Origin: Lysinibacillus xylanilyticus | GTDB lineage: Bacteria; Bacillota; Bacilli; Bacillales_A; Planococcaceae | Assembly (NCBI RefSeq): GCF_001183605.1 | Contig: NZ_LFXJ01000011.1 | Location: forward strand, 65,364 to 129,363 | DNA: 64,000 nt | Reading direction: 5' to 3' | Shown here: piece by piece, positions 1 to 7,498 of the stretch | Position numbering within the stretch: position 1 is the first letter of the stretch | Layout of the letters: every line of letters begins with the position of its first letter | The notes under the pieces: generated by a model | Seen by the model: the letters and a program-made list of their open reading frames with translations, nothing else | Databases searched by the model: none | Told to the model about the DNA's origin: nothing | Translations under genes and position numbers: made by a program

Positions 1-2
1 CT

Positions 3-203
3 GCTATTTTAGTGGATGGTACAGTAGTACCGTGCTGTCTTGATGGTGAGGGCGTTATTAATTTGGGGAATGTGAACGAGAAATCTTTCACAGACATTGT
101 TCAAGGAGAACGTGCAAATAATATTGTCGACGGATTTTCACGTAGAGAAGCAGTCGAAGAGCTATGTAGAAAATGCGGCTATCGTCAAAAGTTTGGAATG
201 TAA
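3..203 (+). CDS. Radical SAM/SPASM protein, C-terminal fragment
   Basis: Only the last 66 codons are in the window; the frame is open to the left edge. The visible part reads like a SPASM domain: a short strand carrying VDGTVVPCC, a GNVNE segment and a closing CRKCGY motif. The four cysteines match the auxiliary iron-sulfur cluster ligands of SPASM enzymes, which modify peptides or proteins with S-adenosylmethionine chemistry. The radical SAM core that would name the substrate lies outside the window, so the function cannot be taken further. A clean terminator follows eight bases after the stop. Confidence 0.7.
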   Translation, partial: AILVDGTVVPCCLDGEGVINLGNVNEKSFTDIVQGERANNIVDGFSRREAVEELCRKCGYRQKFGM

Positions 204-210
204 TAGAAAG

Positions 211-243
211 ATCCATTTGGTTTTAGGCTAAATGGATTTTTTA
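211..243 (+). terminator. Rho-independent terminator of the SPASM gene
   Basis: An 8-bp stem (ATCCATTT / AAATGGAT) is followed by a run of T, directly after the stop codon of the SPASM protein. Confidence 0.8.
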
Positions 244-281
244 TATGGTCGAAACAATAGCATGCCACCATGCTAAAACGG

Positions 282-330
282 GCTCATCACCAAAAGTTAT
301 GGATGACATTTGTTATAACGAATACCATGT
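282..330. repeat. Family A intergenic element, one end only
   Basis: The segment beginning TCATCACC and continuing through ATGGATGACATTTGTTATAACG matches one end of the dispersed family A element (full short copy at 5426-5516). The other end is missing or too diverged to see, so this looks like a relic. Confidence 0.6.
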
Positions 331-400
331 GTAGGTGGATATTAGCCGCATTAAAGCAGTGTATCAAAAATTTTCGAAAAATAGATTGTGGCTAGTCGTC

Positions 401-439
401 AAAACGGCTCCAACGTCATTGACCATTGGAGCTGTTTTT
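401..439 (-). terminator. Terminator of the XRE regulator gene
   Basis: A 7-bp stem GCTCCAA/TTGGAGC spans 407-432 and overlaps the stop codon of the leftward regulator. T-rich flanks occur on both sides, so it may work in both directions. Confidence 0.65.
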
Positions 440-805
440 CTTTGATTGTGAATCAATAGTATCTAAAAAATCCTTCGTAATGCGTACTACGTATTTCACT
501 TCGTCTAAATTGCGCTCCCTTAATACTGAACGATGTATGTCAAGCACAAGGTTCTTTTCTTCAATATCAGTAACACCAGATAATTTTTGAAAATTAAAAA
601 GCTCTTCAGGGGCAATATCTAACGCTTTCATCAGTGTTTCTAAAGTGCTTAATGTGATATTAGATTGCCCGTGTTCAATATTTGAGATTCGTCCTTTACT
701 AAAACCTAGTTTCCCCGTCTTTTCTGCTACTTCTTCCTGACTAAGCCCCTTGGAAACCCTAATAATTCGGAGTTGTTCGCCTACTAGCTTTAAAAAGTCT
801 GACAT
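416..805 (-). CDS. XRE-family helix-turn-helix transcriptional regulator
   Basis: The protein has 129 residues. The N-terminal half (about residues 5-70) is a Cro/CI-type HTH: LKLVGEQLRIIRVSKGLSQ, then FSKGRISNIEHGQSNITLST, typical of DNA-binding repressors. The C-terminal half has no recognised domain. An in-frame GTG at 814 lies inside the SD sequence (AGAGGTGA), so the ATG at 805 is chosen. It is divergent from an orphan HsdS-like gene, and a TACCA-N6-TGGTA palindrome sits between them, so control of itself and of that neighbour is plausible but inferred. It resembles small regulators that accompany restriction-modification genes. Confidence 0.85.
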   Translation of the reverse strand: MSDFLKLVGEQLRIIRVSKGLSQEEVAEKTGKLGFSKGRISNIEHGQSNITLSTLETLMKALDIAPEELFNFQKLSGVTDIEEKNLVLDIHRSVLRERNLDEVKYVVRITKDFLDTIDSQSKKNSSNGQ

Positions 806-853
806 ATGATTCACCTCTAAGTAAAAAGCTAGTGAAAAACATTAAAAATGCCT

Positions 854-871
854 ATACCATTATAGTGGTAT
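854..871. promoter_or_regulatory. Palindromic candidate operator in the XRE/HsdS divergent gap
   Basis: Perfect 6-bp arms ATACCA and TGGTAT are separated by TTATAG. The site contains TATAAT-like hexamers on both strands (869-874 plus, 864-859 minus). Its position between divergent genes, one coding for an HTH protein, suggests an operator. This is inference only. Confidence 0.4.
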
Positions 872-1018
872 AATAGAGATAATGTTACAATAAAATGGTA
901 CAATGGTTAGTAGTAAGTGTTTATTGAGAGAAAAGACTATGTAAAACGGTGTTGATGATTCTTCAGTAGCTTGTTTTAGAGTACAGCTAATTCTATTTAA
1001 GGATTGGAGGATTCAAGC

Positions 1019-1654
1019 ATGGTAAAGCGTTATCGATTAGAAGAAGTTGCTAAAATAGAAGAGGGGAAAATAGTACCGAAGAAAAAGTATTTTACAAACG
1101 TCGGAGTACCCCTAATTACAGCAGAAAATTTAAAAAAATTAATGCTAAATGGTGATATTGAACAATTACCAAAAGTTAATATTACATTTAATAAACATTT
1201 TAAGTGTGTACCAGTACCAGCTAAAACCATCATTCTTACTAAAGCTAATTTGAAGGAAACAAATAAATATATATATCAATGCGAAACTGAAATATGTATT
1301 GCAAATGATATCGTCGCTATTATTCCAAATGAAACAATTATTTTAAGTGATTATTTATTACACTTTCTTAGATGGTATCAAATTAATAAAAGATGGCATC
1401 ATTTGTACCAAATATCCATAGATATTCCGATGTTAACTATCCAACACAAAATGGTGCAAATTTTAAATACGATTCAGCTTTTATTAAAAAATAAAGAGTC
1501 TTTAATGACAGCAGTAGAGGGGCTACCGCTGCATCTTGAGAATTTTTCGACGCAATTAGAAAATCACTCAAAGAGTTTACATGATGGGTTTAATCAGGCT
1601 CAGCATCTTTACGATATTATGCTACATAAAATTTTTAAGGGTGAGCTTAAATAA
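1019..1654 (+). CDS. Orphan type I restriction specificity-like protein (half HsdS)
   Basis: This is a protein of 211 residues with one target-recognition-like region (about residues 1-135: YRLEEVAKIEEGK, then VPLITAENLK) and a helical tail ending LYDIMLHKIFKGELK, the typical closing motif of type I S subunits. Full HsdS proteins have two recognition domains and about 400 residues, so this is half size. No HsdM or HsdR gene lies within the window. The start is the ATG at 1019 after GGAGG; an upstream in-frame TTG at 1004 precedes that SD. AT-rich composition and isolation suggest horizontal acquisition or a decayed system. It could also be a DNA-binding protein reused for another role. Confidence 0.65.
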   Translation: MVKRYRLEEVAKIEEGKIVPKKKYFTNVGVPLITAENLKKLMLNGDIEQLPKVNITFNKHFKCVPVPAKTIILTKANLKETNKYIYQCETEICIANDIVAIIPNETIILSDYLLHFLRWYQINKRWHHLYQISIDIPMLTIQHKMVQILNTIQLLLKNKESLMTAVEGLPLHLENFSTQLENHSKSLHDGFNQAQHLYDIMLHKIFKGELK

Positions 1655-1738
1655 TCCATAAAGAGGAAAAGTTCTTCATCCTAGCTGGGGTGGAGAAAAA
1701 AGTCAGTGTAAGGAAAAGACCTCACACCGATTTTTATC

Positions 1739-2048
1739 AATTATGCCTCGGCATAATTCCGTAACATCCGCTGGAGGCTTTGGCCAACACGATGTTGGTC
1801 ACTCAGTCGTGTGTTGTTGCTGCCGCAACGCTTTCGCACAGATAAAACCGTGTTGCTGTCGCTGCGCTTTCGCACAGATAAATTGCCACAGGACGTGGCG
1901 TTCTCAGACTGAGTTCCTCTATTTCAGCGAATGTTTGGACACCTGTTGAAAGTAACTTAAAACCGCATTCATCTCACCACCTATAGAGATGGGCGACTTC
2001 TGTAACTGACGCTTTTCTTTCGCTACAGAAAAAAATTGCTGAAATAAG
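1739..2048. repeat. Family B intergenic element with family A-like core
   Basis: The element starts with the 20-bp palindrome AATTATGCCTCGGCATAATT (1739-1758) and continues with a CATCCGCTGGAGGCTTTGGCC block. It then has two units of the CGCTTTCGCACAGATAAA sub-repeat, a TTTCAGCGAATGTTTGGACACC block, and ends in GCTGAAATAAGTTAAAT. The same blocks recur near 8.1, 10.4, 16.6, 38.7, 43.2, 58.6 and 62.8 kb. The 68-codon reading frame at 1743-1949 is repeat translation, not a gene. Confidence 0.75.
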
Positions 2049-3722
2049 TTAAATATCGATAATTATAGGTAAAATCATTGGTTTTCTTTTTGTTTGTGTA
2101 AATAGATATTGTCCGACTGCTCTTTTGATTTCTCTTTTTAAGACATGGATTGGCTGCTTACTTTCTTCCTGAAGTTCATTAATCGTTTCTTTGACGAGAA
2201 TATTTACTTTAGTTAAAAGCTCCTCAAAATCTTTGGCATAAACAAAGCCTCGTGAAATTGTATCTGGTTCTGAAATGAAGGCACCATCTATTTTATTTAG
2301 TGTTATAACGATAACGAGCATACCGTCTTCTGACAGCTGTTTGCGATCTCGTAAGACAATTCCTTCTACTTCACCGATACCGATACCGTCGACATACGTA
2401 TCACCTGAAGGGATTTTACGTGTTTGCCTAGCCATTGTATTTTCAATATCAACAACATCCCCGTTTTTCATAATAAACGTATGTCCTCTTTTGACACCGA
2501 CGGACTCAGCTAATAAACGATGCTGATGTAACATACGGAATTCACCATGAATCGGAATGAAAAATTTGGGCTTCATTAGCGTCAGCATTAGTTTTAAATC
2601 TTCCTGATATCCATGACCTGAAACGTGCATACCTGTATTACTAGACGAGCCATAAATAACCTTCGCACCTAGCTGGAACAAATTATCGACGATCCGTGAA
2701 ACACCCTTCTCATTCCCTGGGATAGGGGATGAAGCTAAAATAACTGTGTCATCAGGTAATATTTTGACTTCACGATGATTGCCATTTGCTAGTCGAGAGA
2801 GTGCAGCTAATGGCTCACCCTGACTTCCCGTACATAGTACAACAACTTCTTCAGGTGGGAGATATTTCACCTCACGTGCATCTAATAACATATCATCAGG
2901 AATGTTTAAATAGCCTCGCTCAAGTGCAACATCTACAACATTCACCATACTACGGCCAAGCAATGCAAGCTTTCTATTTGTAGCAATTGCTGCATTTACA
3001 ATTTGCTGTATGCGATTAACATTAGAAGCGAAAGTAGAGATAACGATTTTACGTTCGGCATGTAAAAATGCATCTTCAATATGATTACCGACAAGCTTCT
3101 CTGAAGGAGTTAACCCAGGTCGTTCGGCATTAGTACTTTCAGAAATAAGTACAAGTACGCCTTCTGATCCTATCTCAGACATTTTATGAATATCTGCGAA
3201 TTGATTATTGACAGGCGTTAAATCAAATTTAAAATCTCCAGTGTGTACTACATTCCCTTCTGGTGTATTAATAACGATTCCTAAGCAATCGGGTATACTA
3301 TGGTTTGTTCTAAAGAAACTAACATCAACTTGTCCGAAATTTAATGATGAATAAGAATGAATTTCTATTAATTCTGTCTCTCTTAAAAGCTTATGTTCTT
3401 TCAGCTTTAGCTCGATTAACCCAAGAGTAAAACGTGTCGCATAAATAGGAACATTTAATTTCTTTAACAAATAAGGGATACCACCAATATGATCCTCGTG
3501 ACCATGTGTCACAATTAAAGCTTTGATTTTCTTTTTATTTTCCTGTAGGTACGTAATATCAGGAATTATTAAATCGATACCTAGTAAGCTTTCGTCTGGA
3601 AACTTAGCACCGCAGTCGATAATTAAAATATCATTCCCATACTGTACTACATACATATTTTTTCCAATCTCGTTAATGCCACCTAAGGCGAAAATCGATA
3701 ATGTATTGTCTTTTGTGGACAA
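2049..3722 (-). CDS. rnj: Ribonuclease J family 5'-3' exo/endoribonuclease
   Basis: This metallo-beta-lactamase/beta-CASP ribonuclease acts in mRNA turnover and RNA maturation in the cytoplasm. At 557 residues it has the usual length. The metal motif HGHEDHIGG is intact (about residues 73-81), with further ligands in HTGDFKFD and SGHGYQEDL. It ends TKRKPMILPIII, as RNase J proteins do. The start is TTG at 3722, preceded by AGGAGGG seven bases upstream. The SNAERPG-like segment (TNAERPGLTPSE) resembles B. subtilis J2, while the complete HxHxDH motif resembles J1, so the subtype is not assigned. It stands alone, with no rpoY-like neighbour. Confidence 0.93.
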   Translation of the reverse strand: MSTKDNTLSIFALGGINEIGKNMYVVQYGNDILIIDCGAKFPDESLLGIDLIIPDITYLQENKKKIKALIVTHGHEDHIGGIPYLLKKLNVPIYATRFTLGLIELKLKEHKLLRETELIEIHSYSSLNFGQVDVSFFRTNHSIPDCLGIVINTPEGNVVHTGDFKFDLTPVNNQFADIHKMSEIGSEGVLVLISESTNAERPGLTPSEKLVGNHIEDAFLHAERKIVISTFASNVNRIQQIVNAAIATNRKLALLGRSMVNVVDVALERGYLNIPDDMLLDAREVKYLPPEEVVVLCTGSQGEPLAALSRLANGNHREVKILPDDTVILASSPIPGNEKGVSRIVDNLFQLGAKVIYGSSSNTGMHVSGHGYQEDLKLMLTLMKPKFFIPIHGEFRMLHQHRLLAESVGVKRGHTFIMKNGDVVDIENTMARQTRKIPSGDTYVDGIGIGEVEGIVLRDRKQLSEDGMLVIVITLNKIDGAFISEPDTISRGFVYAKDFEELLTKVNILVKETINELQEESKQPIHVLKREIKRAVGQYLFTQTKRKPMILPIIIDI

Positions 3723-3894
3723 GCATATTCCCTCCTAATTTTTCAGTATGTTCTTTTAATGAAAATTCAGCATTAGTAGTATAGCTTTAAGCGTTTCATC
3801 CTATACGAAAAGACAATTTGAGGATAAGCGTTAATATAAGATTTTCATGAAGAATAGAATAGAGGAACGAATAAAATAAAGGGGATGTGACTGG

Positions 3895-4659
3895 TTGTCG
3901 AATTACTTACAGCATGCGATGTTTGAACATAAGTTTTGGCTAAGGATACTGAAAGACCATTCTCAATTTATTCATGATTCCTTGTATCCATTGGAAACAG
4001 AGGATATAAAAAGAGCGAGTTCATTTATTCTTCAATTTTCTCAACTGCTTGCCTATGTTAATTCGATAGATGCCAATAATGCGGTTTCCTTTTCACTTAC
4101 AGTCGATGAAGCGGTAGAACAACTAAAGCAATTTAAATTTTATTTGCTTAGAAAGCAATTAACGGGAAATATTAATACCCATCTACCACCTACCTTTTTT
4201 AATCACATGGTGAATGAATTAGAGGAATATCAAAATGTACTTAGCTATCTGAAGAAGGGGGAAGTCCCGCCAATCTTTCATGAGCTACATCATCACTTAC
4301 TCTGGCTGTTAGATGCATCAGGACATGCAGGTATCATTCATGACGATTTGGATGGTGTAGAAAGAAGATTGAGGCAAAAAAGTACTACCTTTGCACAACA
4401 TTTTGAAGAATTTTATTTAAAAGCAGTGGAGCTTACAGGATATTTGCGTTCAAATATAAACTCATTCCCCGCATTAACTCGCTTTAACCATGATGTGGAT
4501 ATAGAGATGGGATTATTCAAAACTTTTTTACGGGAGTTAGAGGAGATGGAGTTAAGTGCAGAAGTATTAGGCACATTTACAGCTTTAATGGCGGATCATA
4601 TGCTAAGAGAGGAGCAATACTATTTATCGAAGCTTGCACAATCTAGAGGTGAAGGTTAA
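3895..4659 (+). CDS. DUF2935 ferritin-like protein
   Basis: This 254-residue, mostly helical protein has the DUF2935 pattern. Two related halves each begin with a metal-ligand helix (MFEHKFWLRILKDHS near residue 9; FEEFYLKAVELTGYLR near 168) and later carry FNHMVNELEEY and MADHMLREEQYYL. From family knowledge these fold as paired four-helix bundles with di-metal sites; the physiological role is unknown. The start is TTG at 3895 after GGGGATGTGA; other nearby start codons are out of frame. A single-gene unit is likely, since a strong terminator follows. Confidence 0.85.
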   Translation: MSNYLQHAMFEHKFWLRILKDHSQFIHDSLYPLETEDIKRASSFILQFSQLLAYVNSIDANNAVSFSLTVDEAVEQLKQFKFYLLRKQLTGNINTHLPPTFFNHMVNELEEYQNVLSYLKKGEVPPIFHELHHHLLWLLDASGHAGIIHDDLDGVERRLRQKSTTFAQHFEEFYLKAVELTGYLRSNINSFPALTRFNHDVDIEMGLFKTFLRELEEMELSAEVLGTFTALMADHMLREEQYYLSKLAQSRGEG

Positions 4660-4708
4660 TTTATGTGGCCATAGCGTTCACTTTTGAAATGTAGGCATAA
4701 AAAGTGAT

Positions 4709-4742
4709 GGCAATCTGAGGTTTTCAGATTGCCTTTTTTATT
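4709..4742 (+). terminator. Terminator of the DUF2935 gene
   Basis: Perfect 10-bp stem GGCAATCTGA / TCAGATTGCC with a five-base loop, followed by six T. Confidence 0.9.
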
Positions 4743-4838
4743 CCGATAAATCAGCATAATGTACCGATAAAATTGGAAAACATTCCGATAAATCTACATA
4801 ATGTACCGATAAAACTAAAAAACATTCCGATAAAATCT
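4743..4838. repeat. 21-bp-period array A (CCGATAAA units)
   Basis: CCGATAAA recurs at 4743, 4764, 4785, 4806 and 4827, exactly 21 bp apart. Alternate units resemble each other most (tails ATAATGTA versus AACATT), giving a 42-bp higher-order period. It lies right after a terminator. Confidence 0.9.
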
Positions 4839-4859
4839 TAGTTCTACGCCGCTATCGTT

Positions 4860-4902
4860 GGGAGTGTGAGGCTATCTTGTTATGAGATAGCCTTGTTTAT
4901 TT
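4860..4902. terminator. Hairpin between the array and ykuD
   Basis: Stem AGGCTATCT / AGATAGCCT is followed on the plus strand by TGTTTATTTTT. The T-rich tail fits the plus strand better than the leftward ykuD transcript, so its use is unclear. Confidence 0.45.
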
Positions 4903-5397
4903 TTAGGGATGAATAATAACCTCAGTACCGATTGGGACAATGCTTGCAAGCTCTTCGACATCCTTATTATGCATACGAATACAGCCGCGTGAAACGGCAT
5001 GACCAATAGAGCTAGGATCATTAGTTCCATGAATACCATAGTGCTCTTTAGATAAACTCATCCACATTGTTCCAAAAGGACCACCGGGATTTGGAGCCTT
5101 GTTAATGATTATAAAATCGCCAGTAGGTGTATCGTGTAACATCCTTCCAACCGCAATTGGGTATTGCTTTTGAAGAATATTATCCTTATATAACCGTAGC
5201 CATCGGTTTTCAGTAGAAATATCTATTCTATAAGGAATAGTATTTGGATTAGGAAATCCAGGTATAACAATTTGTTGGCCCAAATATAGTACATTTGGAT
5301 CTAATCCAGGATTAGCAGCCATTATGGACGATAACGGTGTACGATAATTTCTAGCAATTTGGGCCAATGTTTCGCCTGCCTTAACTGTATGAATCAA
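4903..5397 (-). CDS. ykuD: L,D-transpeptidase with N-terminal LysM (YkuD/LdtBs type)
   Basis: The enzyme cross-links peptidoglycan peptides at the third residue. The 164-residue length equals that of B. subtilis YkuD. A LysM domain fills about residues 2-48 ([25 protein letters not shown]). The YkuD domain follows, with HYGIHGT and the catalytic SRGCIRMHN motif. There is no signal peptide, as in B. subtilis YkuD, which is linked to sporulation. The start is TTG at 5397 directly after GGAGGTGAT. A longer frame reaching the ATG at 5433 runs into a family A repeat and is rejected. Confidence 0.93.
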   Translation of the reverse strand: MIHTVKAGETLAQIARNYRTPLSSIMAANPGLDPNVLYLGQQIVIPGFPNPNTIPYRIDISTENRWLRLYKDNILQKQYPIAVGRMLHDTPTGDFIIINKAPNPGGPFGTMWMSLSKEHYGIHGTNDPSSIGHAVSRGCIRMHNKDVEELASIVPIGTEVIIHP

Positions 5398-5425
5398 ATT
5401 TATCACCTCCAATAAAATAAGATTT

Positions 5426-5516
5426 ATCACCATAAGTTAGGGATGACATTTGTTAAAACGTATGTCGCTTTGGACGACCCCAGTCGGAACGGAAATCAAC
5501 CTCGCGTTATGGTGAT
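5426..5516. repeat. Family A element, complete short copy (91 bp)
   Basis: The terminal inverted repeats ATCACCATAA and TTATGGTGAT are perfect. Inside are the GATGACATTTGTTAAAACG block and the AGTCGGAACGGAAATCAACC block common to all copies. The size and the inverted ends resemble a MITE-like non-autonomous element. Confidence 0.8.
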
Positions 5517-5564
5517 GTGTTTAAAATATTTGCTTTAATACAGGTTATGCCGTAGATATAGAAA

Positions 5565-5633
5565 AATCCTTTAACTTCTTTCAGCTATTGTCTTTTATAG
5601 CGACAGCTACAATTATGCCGAGGCATAATTGAT
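5565..5633. repeat. Family B element, short copy
   Basis: It contains TTTAACTTCTTTCAGC at one end and the 20-bp palindrome AATTATGCCGAGGCATAATT (5611-5630) at the other, with a shortened core of GCGACAGCTAC type. Confidence 0.7.
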
Positions 5634-5711
5634 TTTTCATGAGGATAGCAACTGCGGTTAGTTGGATATGATAAGCAGTGACAAACCATAACCAGTAACC
5701 GAGGAGCATTT

Positions 5712-5945
5712 ATGAAAGAATTTAAAATTACTTATTTTTTTGATGAAATGCATTATGTACGGAGATTTATCCATATCGAATCACAAGAAAAAGCAGAGGC
5801 ATTAGTTCGTAGCGAACGAGATCAATATATATCCTTTACAGATAGTAGAGGGATGTATCATGAGCTGCATACAAGACATGTTCGAGTCATTCAAATATCT
5901 GAATATCATCGCATCGATAAAAGCGCGAAAACGAAAGGTACATGA
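5712..5945 (+). CDS. Small conserved-looking hypothetical protein, 77 aa
   Basis: The start is supported by GAGGAG six bases before ATG. The sequence (FKITYFFDEMHYVRRFIHIE, then EKAEALVRSERDQYISF) looks like a small mixed alpha/beta protein with no signal peptide or membrane segment. I do not recognise the family. It heads a run of small genes (5712-6716) read in the same direction. Confidence 0.65.
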   Translation: MKEFKITYFFDEMHYVRRFIHIESQEKAEALVRSERDQYISFTDSRGMYHELHTRHVRVIQISEYHRIDKSAKTKGT

Positions 5946-5989
5946 TTTGTCCAACATTGCACACATTATAGGTAAAGGAGTGAGCAATG

Positions 5990-6199
5990 ATGGACATAGA
6001 AAACATACCACATGAGAAAAAAGTATTTATGAACTTAGCAAGCAAGAATAAACCAGACATGGTTGAATCAGATACTATAAGTCTTTTCGATTTACATGAA
6101 GATATGCAAACGGTCGATGCTATACCGATCAAGGAGCTCAATAAGAAAGTAGAACGAGAAGGCGATGAATTGATCGAATTACAGCCTGATGAATTATAG
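5990..6199 (+). CDS. Small acidic hypothetical protein
   Basis: About 69 residues, starting at one of two adjacent ATG codons (5987/5990) after AAAGGAGTGA. The protein is acidic and probably partly unfolded (NKKVEREGDELIELQPDEL at the end). I see no motif or membrane segment. It lies 41 bases after the 77-residue gene and 15 before the next, so co-transcription is likely. Confidence 0.6.
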   Translation: MDIENIPHEKKVFMNLASKNKPDMVESDTISLFDLHEDMQTVDAIPIKELNKKVEREGDELIELQPDEL

Positions 6200-6214
6200 A
6201 AAGTAGGTATTTGA

Positions 6215-6412
6215 ATGACTGACCATAATGAAGCTCAGTTTACTTCTGCTGGAACAAATATTAATGAAGTAGTGAGAAAAAATGCAGAAGGTGGTTTATC
6301 TTACAATGAAGTGAAAAAGCTGCTAGCTCAAAGAGGTGGGGCTGGTACTGAAATATATAGTGATACAGATGTCGAAGAAGTAAAGCAACAGATTCATGGG
6401 AAAAATCAATAG
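6215..6412 (+). CDS. Gamma-type SASP-like small protein
   Basis: The protein has 65 residues. The segment AGTEIYSDTDVEEVKQQ closely resembles the repeating GTEFxxETDVxxVKxxN motif of gamma-type small acid-soluble spore proteins, and SAGTNINEVVRKNAEGG looks like a diverged first copy. Gamma-type SASPs are spore amino-acid stores without DNA binding. A clear sspE is also present at 48114, so this would be a second or divergent member. The SD (GTAGGT) is modest. The motif match is good, but the short length and the middle segment LSYNEVKKLLAQRGG are unusual. Confidence 0.5.
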   Translation: MTDHNEAQFTSAGTNINEVVRKNAEGGLSYNEVKKLLAQRGGAGTEIYSDTDVEEVKQQIHGKNQ

Positions 6413-6421
6413 GCTAATTGG

Positions 6422-6459
6422 GAGGAGTATGAAATTAATTACTCCTCTATTTTTATTTT
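6422..6459 (+). terminator. Terminator of the small-gene run
   Basis: Perfect 8-bp stem GAGGAGTA / TACTCCTC followed by TATTTTTATTTT. Confidence 0.85.
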
Positions 6460-6545
6460 GTAAAAGTGCGCTTGTGATGAAAAAAATCACTGATTAAAAC
6501 TTCACTTTATTTTACAATGAAAAGTAAAGGTAAGGAGGTATACGA

Positions 6546-6716
6546 ATGGAGGAAAAACGTTGTCCGTTATGTGGACAAGAAAATCATTGTGGGATAGTAA
6601 ATGGGCAAAAGGATTGTTGGTGTATGACAGAAAGCTTTCCTAAAGAAATTCTTGAAGCGGCACCTAAAGATCAATGCATTTGCCAAAAGTGCTTAGATAC
6701 ATATAATGAAGATTAA
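6546..6716 (+). CDS. Cysteine-rich CWC family small protein, 56 aa
   Basis: It begins MEEKRCPLCGQENHC and carries the DCWCM motif, then CICQKC. This matches the Cys_rich_CWC family, whose eight or so cysteines suggest zinc or another metal; the role is unknown. AAGGAGGT lies six to seven bases before the ATG. It follows a terminator, so it has its own promoter or is read through from upstream. Confidence 0.85.
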   Translation: MEEKRCPLCGQENHCGIVNGQKDCWCMTESFPKEILEAAPKDQCICQKCLDTYNED

Positions 6717-6822
6717 TCGTTAGGCCTTAAAAATACTTCAATTGCTGTAGAGATCATTTGGTACAATTGTCTACCACACAACAACCTATCGGACATATAT
6801 TACTCTGAAAGGAGTGTGTCTA

Positions 6823-7404
6823 ATGACTAAACCAATTGTACTCAGTAATGTAACTAAGGCATATTTAGAGGAATACCAAAGGATCCTCGATAAAATGATG
6901 CAGGGCATGACCTATGTGACAATTACATGTAGTATTTCAGATAATTTTATTAAGCAAATATTACCGCATCAAGTAGCTGCTATTAGAATGTCGGAAAATG
7001 TTTTGCAATATACCACTAATATATTTGTACAAAATCTCGCATTAGAAATAATAGCAACAAGTACGGAGACTGTTGAATGCCTCGAAGCGATACAAAATAG
7101 ATGCTGTATCGTACAAAATTCGGAATGTGAATTGTACGAATACATGTGTGCTTATAAAGAAATTACCGGGGCTATGTTCCAAGCAATGAGTTTGCCGCCA
7201 GTTTCTAATAATATTAATATAAACTTTTTGCGAGAAATGATTGTCCACCATCAGGGAGGAGTTCGACTAGCACAAAACGTTTTAAGGTTCTGTATTTGCC
7301 AAGAATTAATACCAATCCTTCGAAATATGATTCAAACTATGTGCGATCGTATTTGTGAAATGGAAAAATTACTGGATGCTTTAAAGGATTGCGAGAATTG
7401 CTAG
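6823..7404 (+). CDS. DUF305-like four-helix-bundle protein
   Basis: The protein has 193 residues with two related helical halves, each containing a His-rich helix: FIKQILPHQVAAIRMSENVL and FLREMIVHHQGGVRLAQNVL. These resemble DUF305 (MxxHHxxA-type) proteins, several of which bind metal ions such as copper. There is no signal peptide, unlike many DUF305 proteins, and the many cysteines (CSIS, RCCIV, CICQ, CDRICEM, CENC) are notable. The ATG at 6823 follows GGAGTG; an in-frame GTG at 6814 lies inside that SD and is rejected. Confidence 0.75.
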   Translation: MTKPIVLSNVTKAYLEEYQRILDKMMQGMTYVTITCSISDNFIKQILPHQVAAIRMSENVLQYTTNIFVQNLALEIIATSTETVECLEAIQNRCCIVQNSECELYEYMCAYKEITGAMFQAMSLPPVSNNININFLREMIVHHQGGVRLAQNVLRFCICQELIPILRNMIQTMCDRICEMEKLLDALKDCENC

Positions 7405-7430
7405 TTTGAACGGCCCATTTATAAAGTGAA

Positions 7431-7468
7431 AAAACGCTAGAGTCGAAGTCGATTTTAGCGTTTTTTTT
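7431..7468 (+). terminator. Terminator of the DUF305 gene
   Basis: Stem AAAACGCTA / TTAGCGTTTT with eight T in the tail. Confidence 0.85.
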
Positions 7469-7498
7469 GTGACTACGATTGCTCTTGATGGAAACTAA

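Noticed and set aside
1743..1949. 68-codon cysteine-rich frame
   Set aside because: It is translation of a family B element with 36-bp-type sub-repeats; no SD.
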